Notes: a model not told the origin generated them from the letters alone. DNA of 57,034 nucleotides from JAGQRJ01 sp041402045 (GCA_041402045.1 JAWKSZ010000054.1:1-57034); one strand, 5' to 3'; positions 36,381-46,430 are shown, counted from the stretch's first letter. Numbers and translations: made by a program.

Positions 36381-36406
36381 ACGGGCGGGGCCGAGGCCCC
36401 GCCCGT
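36381..36406 (+). terminator. 12-bp perfect terminator hairpin
   Basis: ACGGGCGGGGCC (36381-36392) pairs perfectly with GGCCCCGCCCGT (36395-36406), 25 nt after the lipoprotein stop and between it and the convergent ligA gene. Confidence 0.7.
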
Positions 36407-36499
36407 GCGCTTGGTTCGGGTGCGGAGCGCGCGCGCGTCAGCTCGCGCGTCCCTCCTGCTCGGCTTGACCGCCCTGGCGCCCCACCGCGGTAGGCCCCG

Positions 36500-38782
36500 C
36501 TAGGAGCCCAGGCGGGCGAGGAACGCGGCCTCGTCGAGCACCGCGACCCCGAGCTGCTCGGCCTTGGCGAGCTTGCTCCCCGCCTTCTCGCCGCCCACGA
36601 GCAGGTCGGTGTTCTTGCTCACCGAGCCGGTGACCTTCCCGCCCGCGGCCTCGATCCGGGCCTTGGCCTCGTCGCGGCTCATGTGCTCGAGGGTCCCGGT
36701 CACGACCACGGTCAGCCCGGCGAAGCCCTGAGCGCCGCCGCCAGGGGCGGCCTCCGCGGCCTCCTGGGCGGCCTCGGCCTGGGCCAGGAGCGCGTCGAAC
36801 TGGTCCTCGTCCAGGACCTTGACCCCGAGCTCCTCGGCCTTGGTGAGCTTGCTCCCGGGCTTGGCGCCGGCGAGGAGGAAGTCGGTCTTGCGCGAGACCG
36901 AGCCGGTGACCTTGCCGCCGGCGGCCTCGACGGCGGCCTTGGCGGCGTCGCGGGAGCGCCGGGGGAGGGTGCCCGTGATCACCACGGTCTTGCCCGCCAG
37001 CGGCGAGCCGCCGAGCTCCGGGGCCGGGGCCTCGGTCAGGTCGAAGCCCAGCTCGCGCAGCTCGGCCAGGAGCGCGCGGTGCTGGGGCACGGCGAACCAG
37101 GCGCACACGTCGGCGCTGACCACGGGGCCGAGCTTGAACTGGCGCTCGAACTCCGCCGGGGTCTCGGCGGCGAGCAGCGCGTCCAGGCTCCCCGCGCGCT
37201 GGGCCAGCTCGCGGCCCATGGTCTCGCCCAGGTGCGGGATCGGGAGCGCGTTCAGCAGCTTGCCCAGGCCGCGCTGGGTGCTGGCCTGGAGCCCTTCGAG
37301 CAGGTTCTCGGTCGACTTCCTGCCCATGCGCTCCAGGCGGTTGAGCTGCTCGAAGCTCAGGCGGTAGAGGTCGGGGATCGAGGTCACGAGGCCCTCGCTC
37401 ACGAGCTGGTCCACGAGCTTCTCGCCCAGGCCCTCGACGTCCATGGCCCGGCGCGAGGCCCAGTGGCGCAGCACGCCGCGCAGGCGGTCGCCGCAGGCGA
37501 CGTTGGGGCAGTAGATCGCGACCTCGCCTTCGCGGCGGAGCGCCGGGGTGTTGCAGCTCGGGCAGTGGGTGGGGGCCTCGATCGGGCGCTCGCTGCCGTC
37601 CCGGCGCTCGGCCAGGGACTGGACCACGTAGGGAATGATCTCGCCGGCCTTCTCCACGACCACGTAGTCGCCCACGCGGATGTCCTTGCGCGCGACCTCG
37701 TCGAAGTTGTGCAGGTTGGCGCGGCTGACGGTGGTCCCCGCGAGCAGCACCGGCTCCAGGCGCGCGTTGGGGGTGAGCTGCCCGGTCTTGCCCACGGTGA
37801 TCTCGACGTCGTGGAGCTTGGTGATCCCCTGCTCGGCGGCGTACTTGTAGGCGATCATGCCCCGCGGGTGGTGCGAGGTGTGGCCCAGGCGCTCGAGGAG
37901 CTCGGTCTCGTCGAGCCGGATCACGAGCCCGTCGACCTCGTACTGCAGCTCGTGGCGGATCGACTCGAACTCGCCGACCGCGGCCAGCACGTCCTCGACG
38001 GTGGGGCAGTGCTTGCCTAGGGGCGAGACGTGGAACCCGGCCCGCTCCCAGAGCTCGATCAGCTCGCGGTAGGTCCCGTAGCTCACGCCCTCGAGCTGCC
38101 CCGCGCCGTGGGGAATGAACCGCAGCCCGCGCTTGGCGACCTCGCGGCTGTCGAGCAGCTTGAGCGAGCCGGCGGTGGTGTTGCGCGGGTTCATGTAGGG
38201 GTCCTCGCCCAGGGCGACCCGGCGCTCGTTGAGCGCGACGAAGGTCTCCTTGGGCATGTAGGCCTCGCCCCGGACCTCGAACACGTCGGGCGCGGGGTCG
38301 AGCTTGAGCTGCAGCGGCACGTTGCGGATCGTGCGCGCGTTGTGGGTGATCTCGTCCCCGCGGACCCCGTCGCCCCGGGTCGCGGCCAGCACGAGCTCGC
38401 CGCGCTCGTAGCGCAGGCTCAGCGCCACCCCGTCGATCTTGGGGTCGACGAAGTAGGTGTAGGCGGTGCTCCCCGCCAGGCCCTTGCGGATGCGCTCGTC
38501 GAACTCGAGCACGTCCTCGCGCTTGTAGGTGTTGTCCAGCGAGAGCATGCGCCGCGCGTGCTCGATCGTGGAGAAGCCCTCGACCGGCGCGCCGCCCACC
38601 CGCAGGGTGGGCGAGTTCGGGCTGCGGAGCTCGGGGTTCTGGCCCTCGAGCTCGACCAGCCGCTTGAACATGCGGTCGTACTCGAAGTCCGAGATCTCGG
38701 GCTGGGCGAGCACGTAGTAGAGGTGGTTGTGGTGCTCGAGCTCCCGGCGCAGGCGCTGGATCTCGGCGGCGGCGTCGCTCAT
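36500..38782 (-). CDS. ligA: NAD-dependent DNA ligase with two BRCT domains
   Basis: 760 aa, longer than the usual 670. Adenylation uses K115 in DPKIDG, with TRGDGVRGDE, LQYEVDGLVIR and YKYAAE following. A zinc finger (CPSC, then CPNVAC) and a helix-hairpin-helix region come next. The C-terminus carries BRCT domains at about 592-667 and 686-760, joined by an Ala/Glu/Gly linker. They are about two-thirds identical by eye (both contain EAAGGKVTGSVS and VLDE), indicating a recent internal duplication. It seals nicks in replication and repair. The start is ATG with a G-rich upstream stretch; TAACGT about 29 nt upstream may be the -10. Confidence 0.95.
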   Translation of the reverse strand: MSDAAAEIQRLRRELEHHNHLYYVLAQPEISDFEYDRMFKRLVELEGQNPELRSPNSPTLRVGGAPVEGFSTIEHARRMLSLDNTYKREDVLEFDERIRKGLAGSTAYTYFVDPKIDGVALSLRYERGELVLAATRGDGVRGDEITHNARTIRNVPLQLKLDPAPDVFEVRGEAYMPKETFVALNERRVALGEDPYMNPRNTTAGSLKLLDSREVAKRGLRFIPHGAGQLEGVSYGTYRELIELWERAGFHVSPLGKHCPTVEDVLAAVGEFESIRHELQYEVDGLVIRLDETELLERLGHTSHHPRGMIAYKYAAEQGITKLHDVEITVGKTGQLTPNARLEPVLLAGTTVSRANLHNFDEVARKDIRVGDYVVVEKAGEIIPYVVQSLAERRDGSERPIEAPTHCPSCNTPALRREGEVAIYCPNVACGDRLRGVLRHWASRRAMDVEGLGEKLVDQLVSEGLVTSIPDLYRLSFEQLNRLERMGRKSTENLLEGLQASTQRGLGKLLNALPIPHLGETMGRELAQRAGSLDALLAAETPAEFERQFKLGPVVSADVCAWFAVPQHRALLAELRELGFDLTEAPAPELGGSPLAGKTVVITGTLPRRSRDAAKAAVEAAGGKVTGSVSRKTDFLLAGAKPGSKLTKAEELGVKVLDEDQFDALLAQAEAAQEAAEAAPGGGAQGFAGLTVVVTGTLEHMSRDEAKARIEAAGGKVTGSVSKNTDLLVGGEKAGSKLAKAEQLGVAVLDEAAFLARLGS

Positions 38783-39249
38783 GGGGCCCCCCTGGTCTGG
38801 CGAGCGGCCACGTTACCCCCGCCCTTCGGCCGAGGGAAGCGCGCCGCCCGCCGTCCCCTGGGCGAGCCGGCTGGGGGACCGGCTCGCCCGGGCGGGACAC
38901 TGCCGAGGCAGAGGGGAACCGCGCGCCCCCGGTGACAGCCGGCTCATCTTCATGGATGGGTTCGGGGCTGCCTGAAGGATGAATCCATCCCTTCGTAACT
39001 CGTGCCCGTGCCCGTGAGGCTGTTGGTAAACCCCGCTCACGCTCTGAGCCGGAAGAAGAAGGGAACCGCCAAGGCCGCCGAGAGCGCCAAGGCTCCGCCC
39101 TGTCGGCCGCTCTTCCAGGTTGGGAAGTGAGGCAGCAGCAGGACGTCGGTTCAAGTCGTGTCTCTTGCCTGCGCGAGGTGACCGGAATCAGCGGAGCCTT
39201 GGCGTCCTTGGCGTCCTTGGCGGTTGAATCGGTCGCCGGCGCGCCCGCC
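38783..39249. other. 467-bp spacer with a hairpin and an inverted-repeat element
   Basis: Between ligA and the upstream kinase gene. It holds a 10-bp hairpin (GGATGGGTTC 38954-38963 with GAATCCATCC 38981-38990, one G-U pair) and the 162-bp element at 39064-39225. Open frames through it contain stacked Arg/Pro strings and were not accepted as genes. Confidence 0.55.
39064..39225. repeat. Inverted-repeat element, copy A (MITE-like)
   Basis: 35-nt arms (39064-39098 and 39191-39225) match at 31 of 35 positions in inverted orientation. The arms consist of tandem CGCCAAGG units starting with AACCGCCAAGG. The 92-bp interior shows no gene. The same kind of arm recurs in the element at 46431-46616, so this is a dispersed repeat family. 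The arms translate as TAKDAKDAK-like peptides. Confidence 0.7.
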
Positions 39250-41137
39250 CTACCCCTGCGCGCGAGGGGCAGGCGGACCTCGATCCGCGCGCTCGCGGCG
39301 CCGGCGACCGCGCGTGCGCTGCCCCTGTGAGCGCGGCCAGGCGGCGCACGATCGCCAGCCCCAGCCCCGAGCCCGGGGCGCTCGCGCCCTTGGCGTCCAG
39401 GCGCAGGGAAGGGCTCGAACACCCGCTCGCGGTCGCCGGGGGCGATCCCCGGGCCTTCGTCCTCGACCGCGAGCACCGCCACCCGACCTCGGCGCGGAGG
39501 CCGACGGTGAGCGTGCCTCCCTGGGGGCAATACTTGAGCGCGTTCCCCAGGAGGTTGCGCGCACGATCTTACGCACCGCGCTCGGGGCGTGGGTCACGGG
39601 GGCAGTCAGTCGAGCTCCTGCACGACCCTCGAACCGCGGCTGGGGCGGAGCCCGACTCGTCCACCGCGGCGGCCACCGTCGCCCCCAGGTCCGTCGCGTC
39701 CAGCCGCGGCGCGGCGACCTCGCCCCGGGTGAGCTGGAGCACGTTCTCCACCAGGTCGTGCAGGCGGTCGGCCTCGCGGACCACGACCCCGGCGAAGGTC
39801 TTGCGCCGCTCGAGGTCCTGCTCCGGGTGCAGCTCCAGGGTCTCGCCGTAGAGCCGGATCAGGGCCAGGGGCGTCTTGAGGTCGTGGGTCACGCCGGCCA
39901 CGAAGTCGGTGCGCGCCCGGGCCAGGTCCACCGCCTTGCCCGCCTGGCGCAGGAGGACCCAGGTCGCGAGCACGAGCACCGCGCCCGCGAGGGCCACGAG
40001 CGCGAACAGCGCGCGGCGCTGCTGCGCGTAGGCCCGCTCCAACCCGGCCTCGTCCGCAGAGCTCAGCTCCAGGCTGAACCCCCGCAGCGGCGGCTCGCGC
40101 CACACCAGCACGCGCTCGGGTTCGCCTTCGAGGGGGTGGGGCGTGGTCCACACCGGGCGGCCGAGGGGGTCGCGGATCGCCGCCCGCGCGCCGGGCAGCG
40201 CCAGCGCCTGGCGTAACAGGGTCTGGGGCTCGAACAGACCGATCCGCCGCCCGCCGTCCCGCTCCTGCGCCGCGAACCAGGCGTCCAGCCCCGGCACCCA
40301 GCGCAGGGTCTGGTCGCGGGGGACCAGCGGCCGCGACGCGGCGGCCACCGCCTCGGCCAGCCGGGTCCAGCCCGGGGTGAGCCGCGCCCCCGCGGCGCGC
40401 AGCCGCTCGCGGAAGAACCCCGCGCCCTGGAAGCCGCGGCCCTCCCAGGCCGCGGTCAGCTCGAGCTCCCGCAGCGCCGGCTCCAGGTCCAGGGTGCTGC
40501 CCAGGGCCTGGGCGGCGTCGATCCGCGCCAGGTGCGCGTGGAGGTAGCCTTCGCGCCCCAGCCGCCAGGCGCCCCGGGCGTGGCCGGCGAGCAGCTCCTG
40601 GGCCACGGCCTCGACCGCGGGCCAGTCGTCGGCCCGGGCGTAGGAGCCGAGCAGCTCGAGCAGGATCGGCGCGCGGTCCTCGGGCCGGGCGCGCTCGAGG
40701 AGGGCGCGGTAGTGCAGGAGCGCCGCGGGGCCGTCGAGGAGCACGAACTCGAGCTCGTCGCCGGCGGCGAGGGCCTGGGCCAGCTCGGGGGAGGGCAGGG
40801 GCCCCGCGCCGGGGGCCGGGAGCCGCGGGGCCACGAGCTCGCCTTGCCCGTCCACCTGGAGCCACACCCCCTGAGGATCGTCCAGGCGCTCGGCGAGGGC
40901 CGCGCTCAGGGCCCCTGCCGCCGCGGGCAGGCTGCGCGCGGCCCGCGCCTCCGCGGCGTCGGCGGCCTGGACCCGACTCAAGGAGCGCTGGGCGTCGAGC
41001 TGGCGCGCGGCGAACAGGCCCAGGAACCCGAGCAGCGGCGCGACGAGGCACACCCCCGCCACGACGGCGAGGCGGCGCCGGAGCTGCCGCCCCGCCGCCG
41101 TGGCGGGGAGCTTGGGGGTCGAGGCGCGGGGGCTCAC
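39250..41137 (-). CDS. Membrane sensor histidine kinase, C-terminal half broken by several frameshifts
   Basis: Reconstructed at about 625 aa. TM1 is near 23-45 (LAVVAGVCLVAPLLGFLGLF), a large helical periplasmic domain follows, and TM2 is near 385-405 (ALFALVALAGAVLVLATWVL). HisKA has the phosphoacceptor in FVAGVTHDLKTPLALIRL. The ATPase parts are spread over frames between 39640 and 39250: KIVR then NLLGNALKYCPQGG, AVEDEGPGIAPGDRERVFEPF and GSGLGLAIVRRLA. At least five single-base errors are needed. The GTG start overlaps the secretin-like gene's stop as GTGA, so sensor and exported protein are co-translated. The OmpR-type regulator upstream is the natural partner. The exact stop is uncertain (39250 or nearby). 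Confidence 0.75.
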
Positions 41138-43362
41138 TCGCCGAGGAGCTTCTCCACCCGCACCCGGACCAGCACGAGCCGCCCGCGGCCCGCGCGGACT
41201 TGACTCGAGACCACGAGCACCTGGTCGGGGTCGAGGGTCGCGCTGGCCTGGCGCCGCTCGCTGGTCACCTGGGGCAGGTCGACGGTCGCGAAGCCGAGGT
41301 CGGCTTGGCGCGGTTGACCGAGGGTGTCTACCCGGTAGTCGAGGTGCAGCGCGACCCGACCGTCGCGCAGCACCTGGGGCAGCGCGCTCAAGGACCAGCC
41401 GGAGGTCACCACGTCCGCCAGCGGCTGCACGACCTCGGACACCGTCAAGCCCGTCCCGCCCGAGCTGCCCTCCACGCCGCTCAGGTAGCGCGAGCTCGTG
41501 GTGGACTGGAGCCCCAGTGGCGCGCGGCTGAGGGTCAGCCCGCTGCCCCAGCGCAGGATCCGGGTTGCGTCCTCGGCCACCAGCGCGTCCACCGCCTCAG
41601 CGGTGAGCCGTTGGCTGGCCGGCGCGTCGGCCACGAGCGCGTTCAGCCGCGCCGGCGCGAGCTCAAGGTCCAGGAGCTCGAGGGCTACCCCGCTGGTCAA
41701 GGCGCTCCCGCGCTCGAGGGCGCTGAGGAAGCTCTTGACGCTGGCGTGCACGGCCGGGGTCTGGCTGACCGCGAGCACGTCCTCACCCACGGCCTCCACG
41801 AAGTTCTGCGGGTGCTCCCAGGAGTCAGGGCTCAGGTTCTCTTGGAGCATTTCCACGAGCACGTCGAGCTCCAGGGTCCGGCGCCCCTCGACCTCAGCGC
41901 CCAGGTCCCACACGAAGTCGCGCAACCGGTCTCCGCTGGGGTCGCGCTGCTCGCCCACGATCAGGGCCACGTTGTAGACCCGGAGCTCCCGCCGTCCCTT
42001 ACCGAGAGCCGGCGGGTCGCCGCTGGTCTTGGGGGCCTCGACCCGGGGCACGATCACGTGCAGGATCCGTGCGCCGGCGACCTCGGCCTCGCTCCATGTC
42101 AGGCCCGCGGCCTTGAGGTCGCTCTGCGCCAGGCTCGCCCCGCAGGTGGAGCCGCCGGCGACTACCGCGCGCCCGCTCTCGACGAGCAGGGTCTCCTCCA
42201 ACGCCACGTAGTCGCTCGTGGGGAGGTCGAGCTCGACCTCCTGGACCAGGCGCGGCATGGGCTTGCCGTCGGAGTGGCCCAGGCGGGTCAGCTTCAGGGG
42301 CGCCGTGCGATCCAGGCGCCAGCGGCTGGTCCGGGCGTGGAGCTCCAGCAGGAGGTGCTGCCCGTCGGCCACCAGGGTCGGCCGCAGCCAGAGCGCTGTG
42401 GCCTCGGTGCCCGCCTCGACGACGGGGTTCAGCACCGGGACGACCCCGGTCTGGTTCACGTCGATCCGGCCCACGAAGTCGAGCCGGGTGGGCGTCGCGG
42501 CCTCGGTGCCCACGCGGTTCGGGGTCGAGACCTGGCGCCGCTCGACCTCGAGCGCCTGCTGGGTCGCGAGGGCCTGGTCCAGGGCCGCGAGCTGCGCGGG
42601 CTGGAGCACCCGCGCCCCCGCCGCGCCCAGCTTCAGGCTGGCGTAAGCGTCGGCGGACAGGAGCAGGGTGCGCACGTCGAAGGTCACGGCGCGGCCGCGC
42701 AGGGCGTGCAGGCGAGCGACGAGCTGCTCGACCTCGCGGTGCACCTCGGCGGTGTGGACCACGACCAGGGTCCCGTTGGTGACCTCGACCCTGGCGTCGC
42801 CCTCCCACGAGCCGCCGGCGACGTTCTCCTCGATCAGGGACTCGAGGGTGTCGGGGTCCAGCGCGATCCCCTCGGGGGCGACCTCTTCGTCCTCGAAGCT
42901 GAAGCCCTGCGAGCCAGGTGGGACCGGCTTGAGCGGCCGCTCGACCTGCAGGCTCCCCAAGGGCTCGCGCTCGGGGGCGCGAGTCAGGAGGTAGGTCACG
43001 TCGTAGACCCGCAGCGTGCGCCGGGGCCCGCCGAGGGCGGCCAGCGCGTCTTTGGCCGCGGCCTGGACCTCGGTCTGGTCGGCGAACTCCTTGACGACCC
43101 CCTCGAGCAGGGTCACCGCCTCGACCTCGCGTCCGCGTTGGCGCTCGCAGAGCGCTTCGCGCAGGCGGGCCCGCGCGGACAGCGCGCGGTTGCCTTGGTC
43201 GAGGGCGTCCTGGGCGAGGGCGCGGTAGGTGTCCACCGCGCGGTCGAGGTCCTTGAGCGCGTGCTCCTGGTAGTAGCCGCGCTGGAAGCGGTCTTCGAGG
43301 GCGTCCTGGGCCAGGGCGCAGCCGAGGGCGAGCACCGCGCACAGGGAGAGGAATCGGTTCAT
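41134..43362 (-). CDS. Exported protein with helical N-terminus and secretin-like modules
   Basis: A 742-aa protein with a signal peptide (MNRFLSLCAVLALGCALA) and AAGGAGG upstream of the ATG. Residues about 25-110 look like a TPR-type helical stretch. After that come two rounds of a module with LRVYDVTYLL or LRVYNVALIV and an NGTLVVVHTAEVHREVEQLV or EDVLAVSQTPAVHASVKSFL strand-helix, the pattern of secretin N-domains. The C-terminal stretch (LPQVLRDGRVALHLDYRV) resembles the secretin beta-domain but is short. It may be a secretin relative or a periplasmic assembly factor. It is coupled by GTGA to the histidine kinase, suggesting the kinase monitors it or its substrate. Confidence 0.65.
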   Translation of the reverse strand: MNRFLSLCAVLALGCALAQDALEDRFQRGYYQEHALKDLDRAVDTYRALAQDALDQGNRALSARARLREALCERQRGREVEAVTLLEGVVKEFADQTEVQAAAKDALAALGGPRRTLRVYDVTYLLTRAPEREPLGSLQVERPLKPVPPGSQGFSFEDEEVAPEGIALDPDTLESLIEENVAGGSWEGDARVEVTNGTLVVVHTAEVHREVEQLVARLHALRGRAVTFDVRTLLLSADAYASLKLGAAGARVLQPAQLAALDQALATQQALEVERRQVSTPNRVGTEAATPTRLDFVGRIDVNQTGVVPVLNPVVEAGTEATALWLRPTLVADGQHLLLELHARTSRWRLDRTAPLKLTRLGHSDGKPMPRLVQEVELDLPTSDYVALEETLLVESGRAVVAGGSTCGASLAQSDLKAAGLTWSEAEVAGARILHVIVPRVEAPKTSGDPPALGKGRRELRVYNVALIVGEQRDPSGDRLRDFVWDLGAEVEGRRTLELDVLVEMLQENLSPDSWEHPQNFVEAVGEDVLAVSQTPAVHASVKSFLSALERGSALTSGVALELLDLELAPARLNALVADAPASQRLTAEAVDALVAEDATRILRWGSGLTLSRAPLGLQSTTSSRYLSGVEGSSGGTGLTVSEVVQPLADVVTSGWSLSALPQVLRDGRVALHLDYRVDTLGQPRQADLGFATVDLPQVTSERRQASATLDPDQVLVVSSQVRAGRGRLVLVRVRVEKLLGE

Positions 43363-43488
43363 GGGTCGTGGCCTCCTTCGTCAGCGCACGCCCAGAAGGT
43401 AGGGAATCGGCCCCGTGACGGTGCACGGATCCTCTGGCGGAGATGTAACAAGTTCACGAAACCCCACCGTGCGACCCGAGTCCGGCCC

Positions 43489-43600
43489 GCGGAGCTCCCT
43501 GCCCCTGCCCCTGCCTTCTCTCCCGGCTCGGTCAGGTCCGAGAGCGTGCCGCCCAACGGAAGACCGGGGCAGGGGCAGGGGCAGGGGCAGGGGGCTCCGC
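43489..43600. repeat. 27-bp inverted repeat with G4-type G-runs
   Basis: The arms 43489-43515 and 43574-43600 match at 26 of 27 positions in inverted orientation, 58 bp apart. The right arm is part of five G-runs separated by CA (43566-43594), a canonical G-quadruplex motif on the plus strand. The left arm is its C-rich complement. Confidence 0.7.
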
Positions 43601-43631
43601 TGAGGCGGAGCCGCTTCCTGGAGATCCCAAC

Positions 43632-43670
43632 CAAAACACGCAACCCCGGTCTGATCAGGACCGGGGCTGC
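43632..43670 (-). terminator. Intrinsic terminator downstream of the response regulator gene
   Basis: On the minus strand a 12-bp stem (43659-43670 with 43640-43651, one mismatch) with a 7-nt loop is followed by GTGTTTTGG. It lies 226 nt after the regulator stop and 270 nt before the secretin-like gene, so it may end the regulator mRNA or act as an attenuator in a longer leader. Confidence 0.6.
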
Positions 43671-43895
43671 GCGAACAAAGGAAGGAAGGAAGGATTGTCG
43701 AAGGTCGAAGGCGCGCCGAGATCGATTGGGAAGTAGGAGGAAGGAAGGAAGTGGAGGAGGTTCGGCGCGTCTCCGGGTTTCGTTGATCGACCCTACGCAG
43801 GCCGAGGGCCAAACCTAAGTCCTTATTCCGGGTCCGGTGCCCCGTGACCTCTTCCAGAACTGGGCGCTGGGCTCAGGACCGTCTCGCGGTGAGAC

Positions 43896-44585
<690 letters not shown>

Positions 44586-44592
44586 GGGCTCC

Positions 44593-44598
44593 ACCCTA
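44593..44598 (-). promoter_or_regulatory. Putative leaderless -10 box of the response regulator gene
   Basis: TAGGGT on the minus strand, 7 nt (GGAGCCC) before the GTG at 44585. It overlaps the alternative GTG at 44594, which argues against that start. Confidence 0.4.
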
Positions 44599-44656
44599 CC
44601 TCAGGTCTGGGGCGAGGCCTCTCGCCCCCGGGGGCTCGGACCTGGCGAGGCTGGGG

Positions 44657-44662
44657 TAGAGT
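44657..44662 (+). promoter_or_regulatory. Putative leaderless -10 box of terC
   Basis: TAGAGT ends 8 nt before the terC ATG, with no Shine-Dalgarno between. Confidence 0.4.
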
Positions 44663-44670
44663 GACGGGCC

Positions 44671-45871
44671 ATGCACTTCCTCGCCGCCACCGAAGAGCTG
44701 CTGCACCCTTCCACGGCGCCGGGCCTGTGGGCCGGCTTCGTGGTGTTCGTGTTGGCCATGATCGCGGTGGACCTGGTCCTCTACCGGCGCTCGCGCACGG
44801 CGCTCTCGACCCGGGCCGCCGCGCTGTGGAGCGTGTTCTGGGTCGGCCTGGCCATGGGCTTCAACCTCCTGATCTGGCGCTGGTTTGGGTCCGCCAAGGC
44901 CGAGGAGTTCCTCGCGGGCTACCTGCTCGAGGAGAGCCTGAGCGTCGACAACCTGTTCGTGTTCCTGCTGGTGTTCGCGTTCTTCAAGGTCCCGCCGCGC
45001 GAGCAGCGGCGGGTGCTCCTGTGGGGGATCCTGGGGGCCATGATCCTGCGCGCGATCATGATCCTGGTCGGCGCGCTGCTGATCGACCTTCGCCTGGATC
45101 CTGGCCGTGTTCGGCGTGATCTTGATCGTGAGCGCCTGGAAGGTCGCCTTCCACGACGAGGACGCGGACCCGCAGAGCAAGCTCGTGCTTCTTCCGCTGG
45201 GCGTTGCCGCTGGTCGACGACGAGCCGCGCGCGCGGTCGACCGCGCCTCGGGCTCGGCGCGCATGCAGCTCATGACCGGGGGCTACCGCGGCTCGAGGTT
45301 CATGGTCGTCGAGGACGGCAAGCGCAAGTTCACCACGCTGTTCCTCGTGCTGCTGGTGATCGAGGGCCGGACGTCATGTTCGCGGTGGACTCGGTGCCCG
45401 CGATCTTCGGCGTGACCAACGACCCGTTCATCGGTGTTCAGCTCGAACATGTTCGCGATCCTCGGGCTGCGCGCGCTGTTCTTCCTGATCGCCGCCGCGA
45501 TCCAGCGCCTGCGCTACCTGAACATTGGCCTGGGCCTCGTGCTCGGGTTCATCGGCGTGAAGATGCTCGTGCCCTTCGTCTACGCGTTCCTCGAGGCCCG
45601 CGGCCTGCACCCGCCGCACCCCCCGGGCTTCCACGTGAACCCCGACACCGGACACCTGCACCTCCCGGTGCGGATCAGCCTGATCGTGATCGTGGGCGTG
45701 CTGGCCCTGACCGCGCTGCTCTCGGTGCTCAGCACCCGCGGCGCAGAGGCCGAGCCCGACGCGGCGGCCGCACCCGAGGTCGCGCCCCCCGCCGAGGCGA
45801 CGCCGCCCGCCGAACCCGCGCCCCCGGCGCAGGAGCCCGCCGAGCCCGAGACCCCTGGAGGTCCCGCATGA
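44671..45871 (+). CDS. TerC-family integral membrane protein, with at least four frameshifts
   Basis: Reconstructed at about 400 aa with seven to nine hydrophobic helices. Family motifs lie in different frames: EESLSVDNLFVFLLVFAFF, ILRAIMILVGALLI, then AWILAVFGVILIVSAWK, LFLVLLVIEG, DVMFAVDSVPAIFGVTNDPF and FSSNMFAILGLRALFFLIAA. The acidic EESLSVDN and FAVDSVPA segments are the metal-related core of TerC/Alx proteins, linked to manganese export and tellurite resistance. Breaks lie near 45090, 45188, 45232, 45370 and 45432. The C-terminus is a Pro/Glu/Ala-rich tail. The stop overlaps the uspA ATG as ATGA. Confidence 0.78.
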
Positions 45872-46323
45872 ACGCGATCCTCGTGACCACCGACTTCTCC
45901 GAGCTCGCCGAGCGCGCGCTGAAGCCCGCGGCGCAGCTCGCCACCCGGCTCCAGGCCAAGCTGATCCTGGGCCACGTGATCACCAGCGAGAAGCCGCCCA
46001 AGCCGATCCCCAACGCCGCGCACTTCCAGGTCGCGGAGCGCCTGTTCCAGGCGGACCGCGAAATGGAGGACAGCATCCGCGCGGCCCTCGAGGAGCGCGC
46101 GCGCGAGCTGGGGCCCGCCGAGGTGCTGATCGACACCGCTCGCGGCGGCGCGATCGAGGGGATCCTCGAGCTCGCCAAGCGCCACGGCGTGGGCATGATC
46201 GTGATCAGCAGCCTGGGGCGCACCGGTCTGCGCCGCCTGTTCCTGGGCTCGGTGGCCGAGGAGCTCGCGCGCAACTCGCCGATCCCGGTGCTCGTGTGGA
46301 AGGAGCCCGCGGACGCCAAGTAG
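45868..46323 (+). CDS. Universal stress protein
   Basis: A 151-aa UspA-fold protein. It begins NAILVTTDFSELAERALKPA and ends with the nucleotide-binding SSLGRTGLRRLFLGSVAEEL and PIPVLVW. The G-x-x-G...G-S pattern suggests an ATP-binding type. The ATG overlaps the TerC stop as ATGA, and GGAGG lies about 8 nt upstream inside terC. It probably acts in the cytoplasm in stress adaptation and is made with TerC. A 23-bp tandem repeat starts 4 nt after its stop. Confidence 0.87.
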   Translation: MNAILVTTDFSELAERALKPAAQLATRLQAKLILGHVITSEKPPKPIPNAAHFQVAERLFQADREMEDSIRAALEERARELGPAEVLIDTARGGAIEGILELAKRHGVGMIVISSLGRTGLRRLFLGSVAEELARNSPIPVLVWKEPADAK

Positions 46324-46326
46324 CGC

Positions 46327-46418
46327 GCGCTGCGGAGTGCGAGAGCGCGGCGCTGCGGAGTGCGAGAGCGCGGCGCTGCGGAGTGCGAGAGCGCGGCGCT
46401 GCGGAGTGCGAGAGCGGG
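46327..46418. repeat. Four tandem copies of a 23-bp repeat
   Basis: The unit GCGCTGCGGAGTGCGAGAGC plus a final GCG starts at 46327, 46350, 46373 and 46396. The first three copies are identical and the last differs in one base near its end. Head-to-tail without spacers, so not a CRISPR. Confidence 0.85.
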
Positions 46419-46430
46419 GCGCGAGGTCGG

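Larger units (their letters stand above)
43363..43895. other. 533-bp spacer with terminator, long inverted repeat, G-runs and GGAA repeats
   Basis: Between the response regulator stop and the secretin-like gene. It contains the terminator at 43640-43670, the inverted repeat at 43489-43600, a GGAA-repeat tract (43678-43694 and 43736-43757) and, close to the gene, TTGTTACAT on the minus strand that may belong to its promoter. No convincing gene. Confidence 0.55.

Noticed and set aside
39064..39225. Element A as the real C-terminus of the upstream kinase
   Set aside because: An open frame runs through it, but the ATPase domain ends earlier and the added residues match the repeat arms, not kinase sequence.
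43381..43812. A 143-aa open frame on the minus strand upstream of the secretin-like gene
   Set aside because: It runs through the terminator, the G/C-run inverted repeat and GGAA repeats, with Pro/Leu/Arg low complexity and no ribosome site.
46327..46418. Possible CRISPR array or iteron origin
   Set aside because: Units are contiguous with no spacers, and no replication initiator gene is present.
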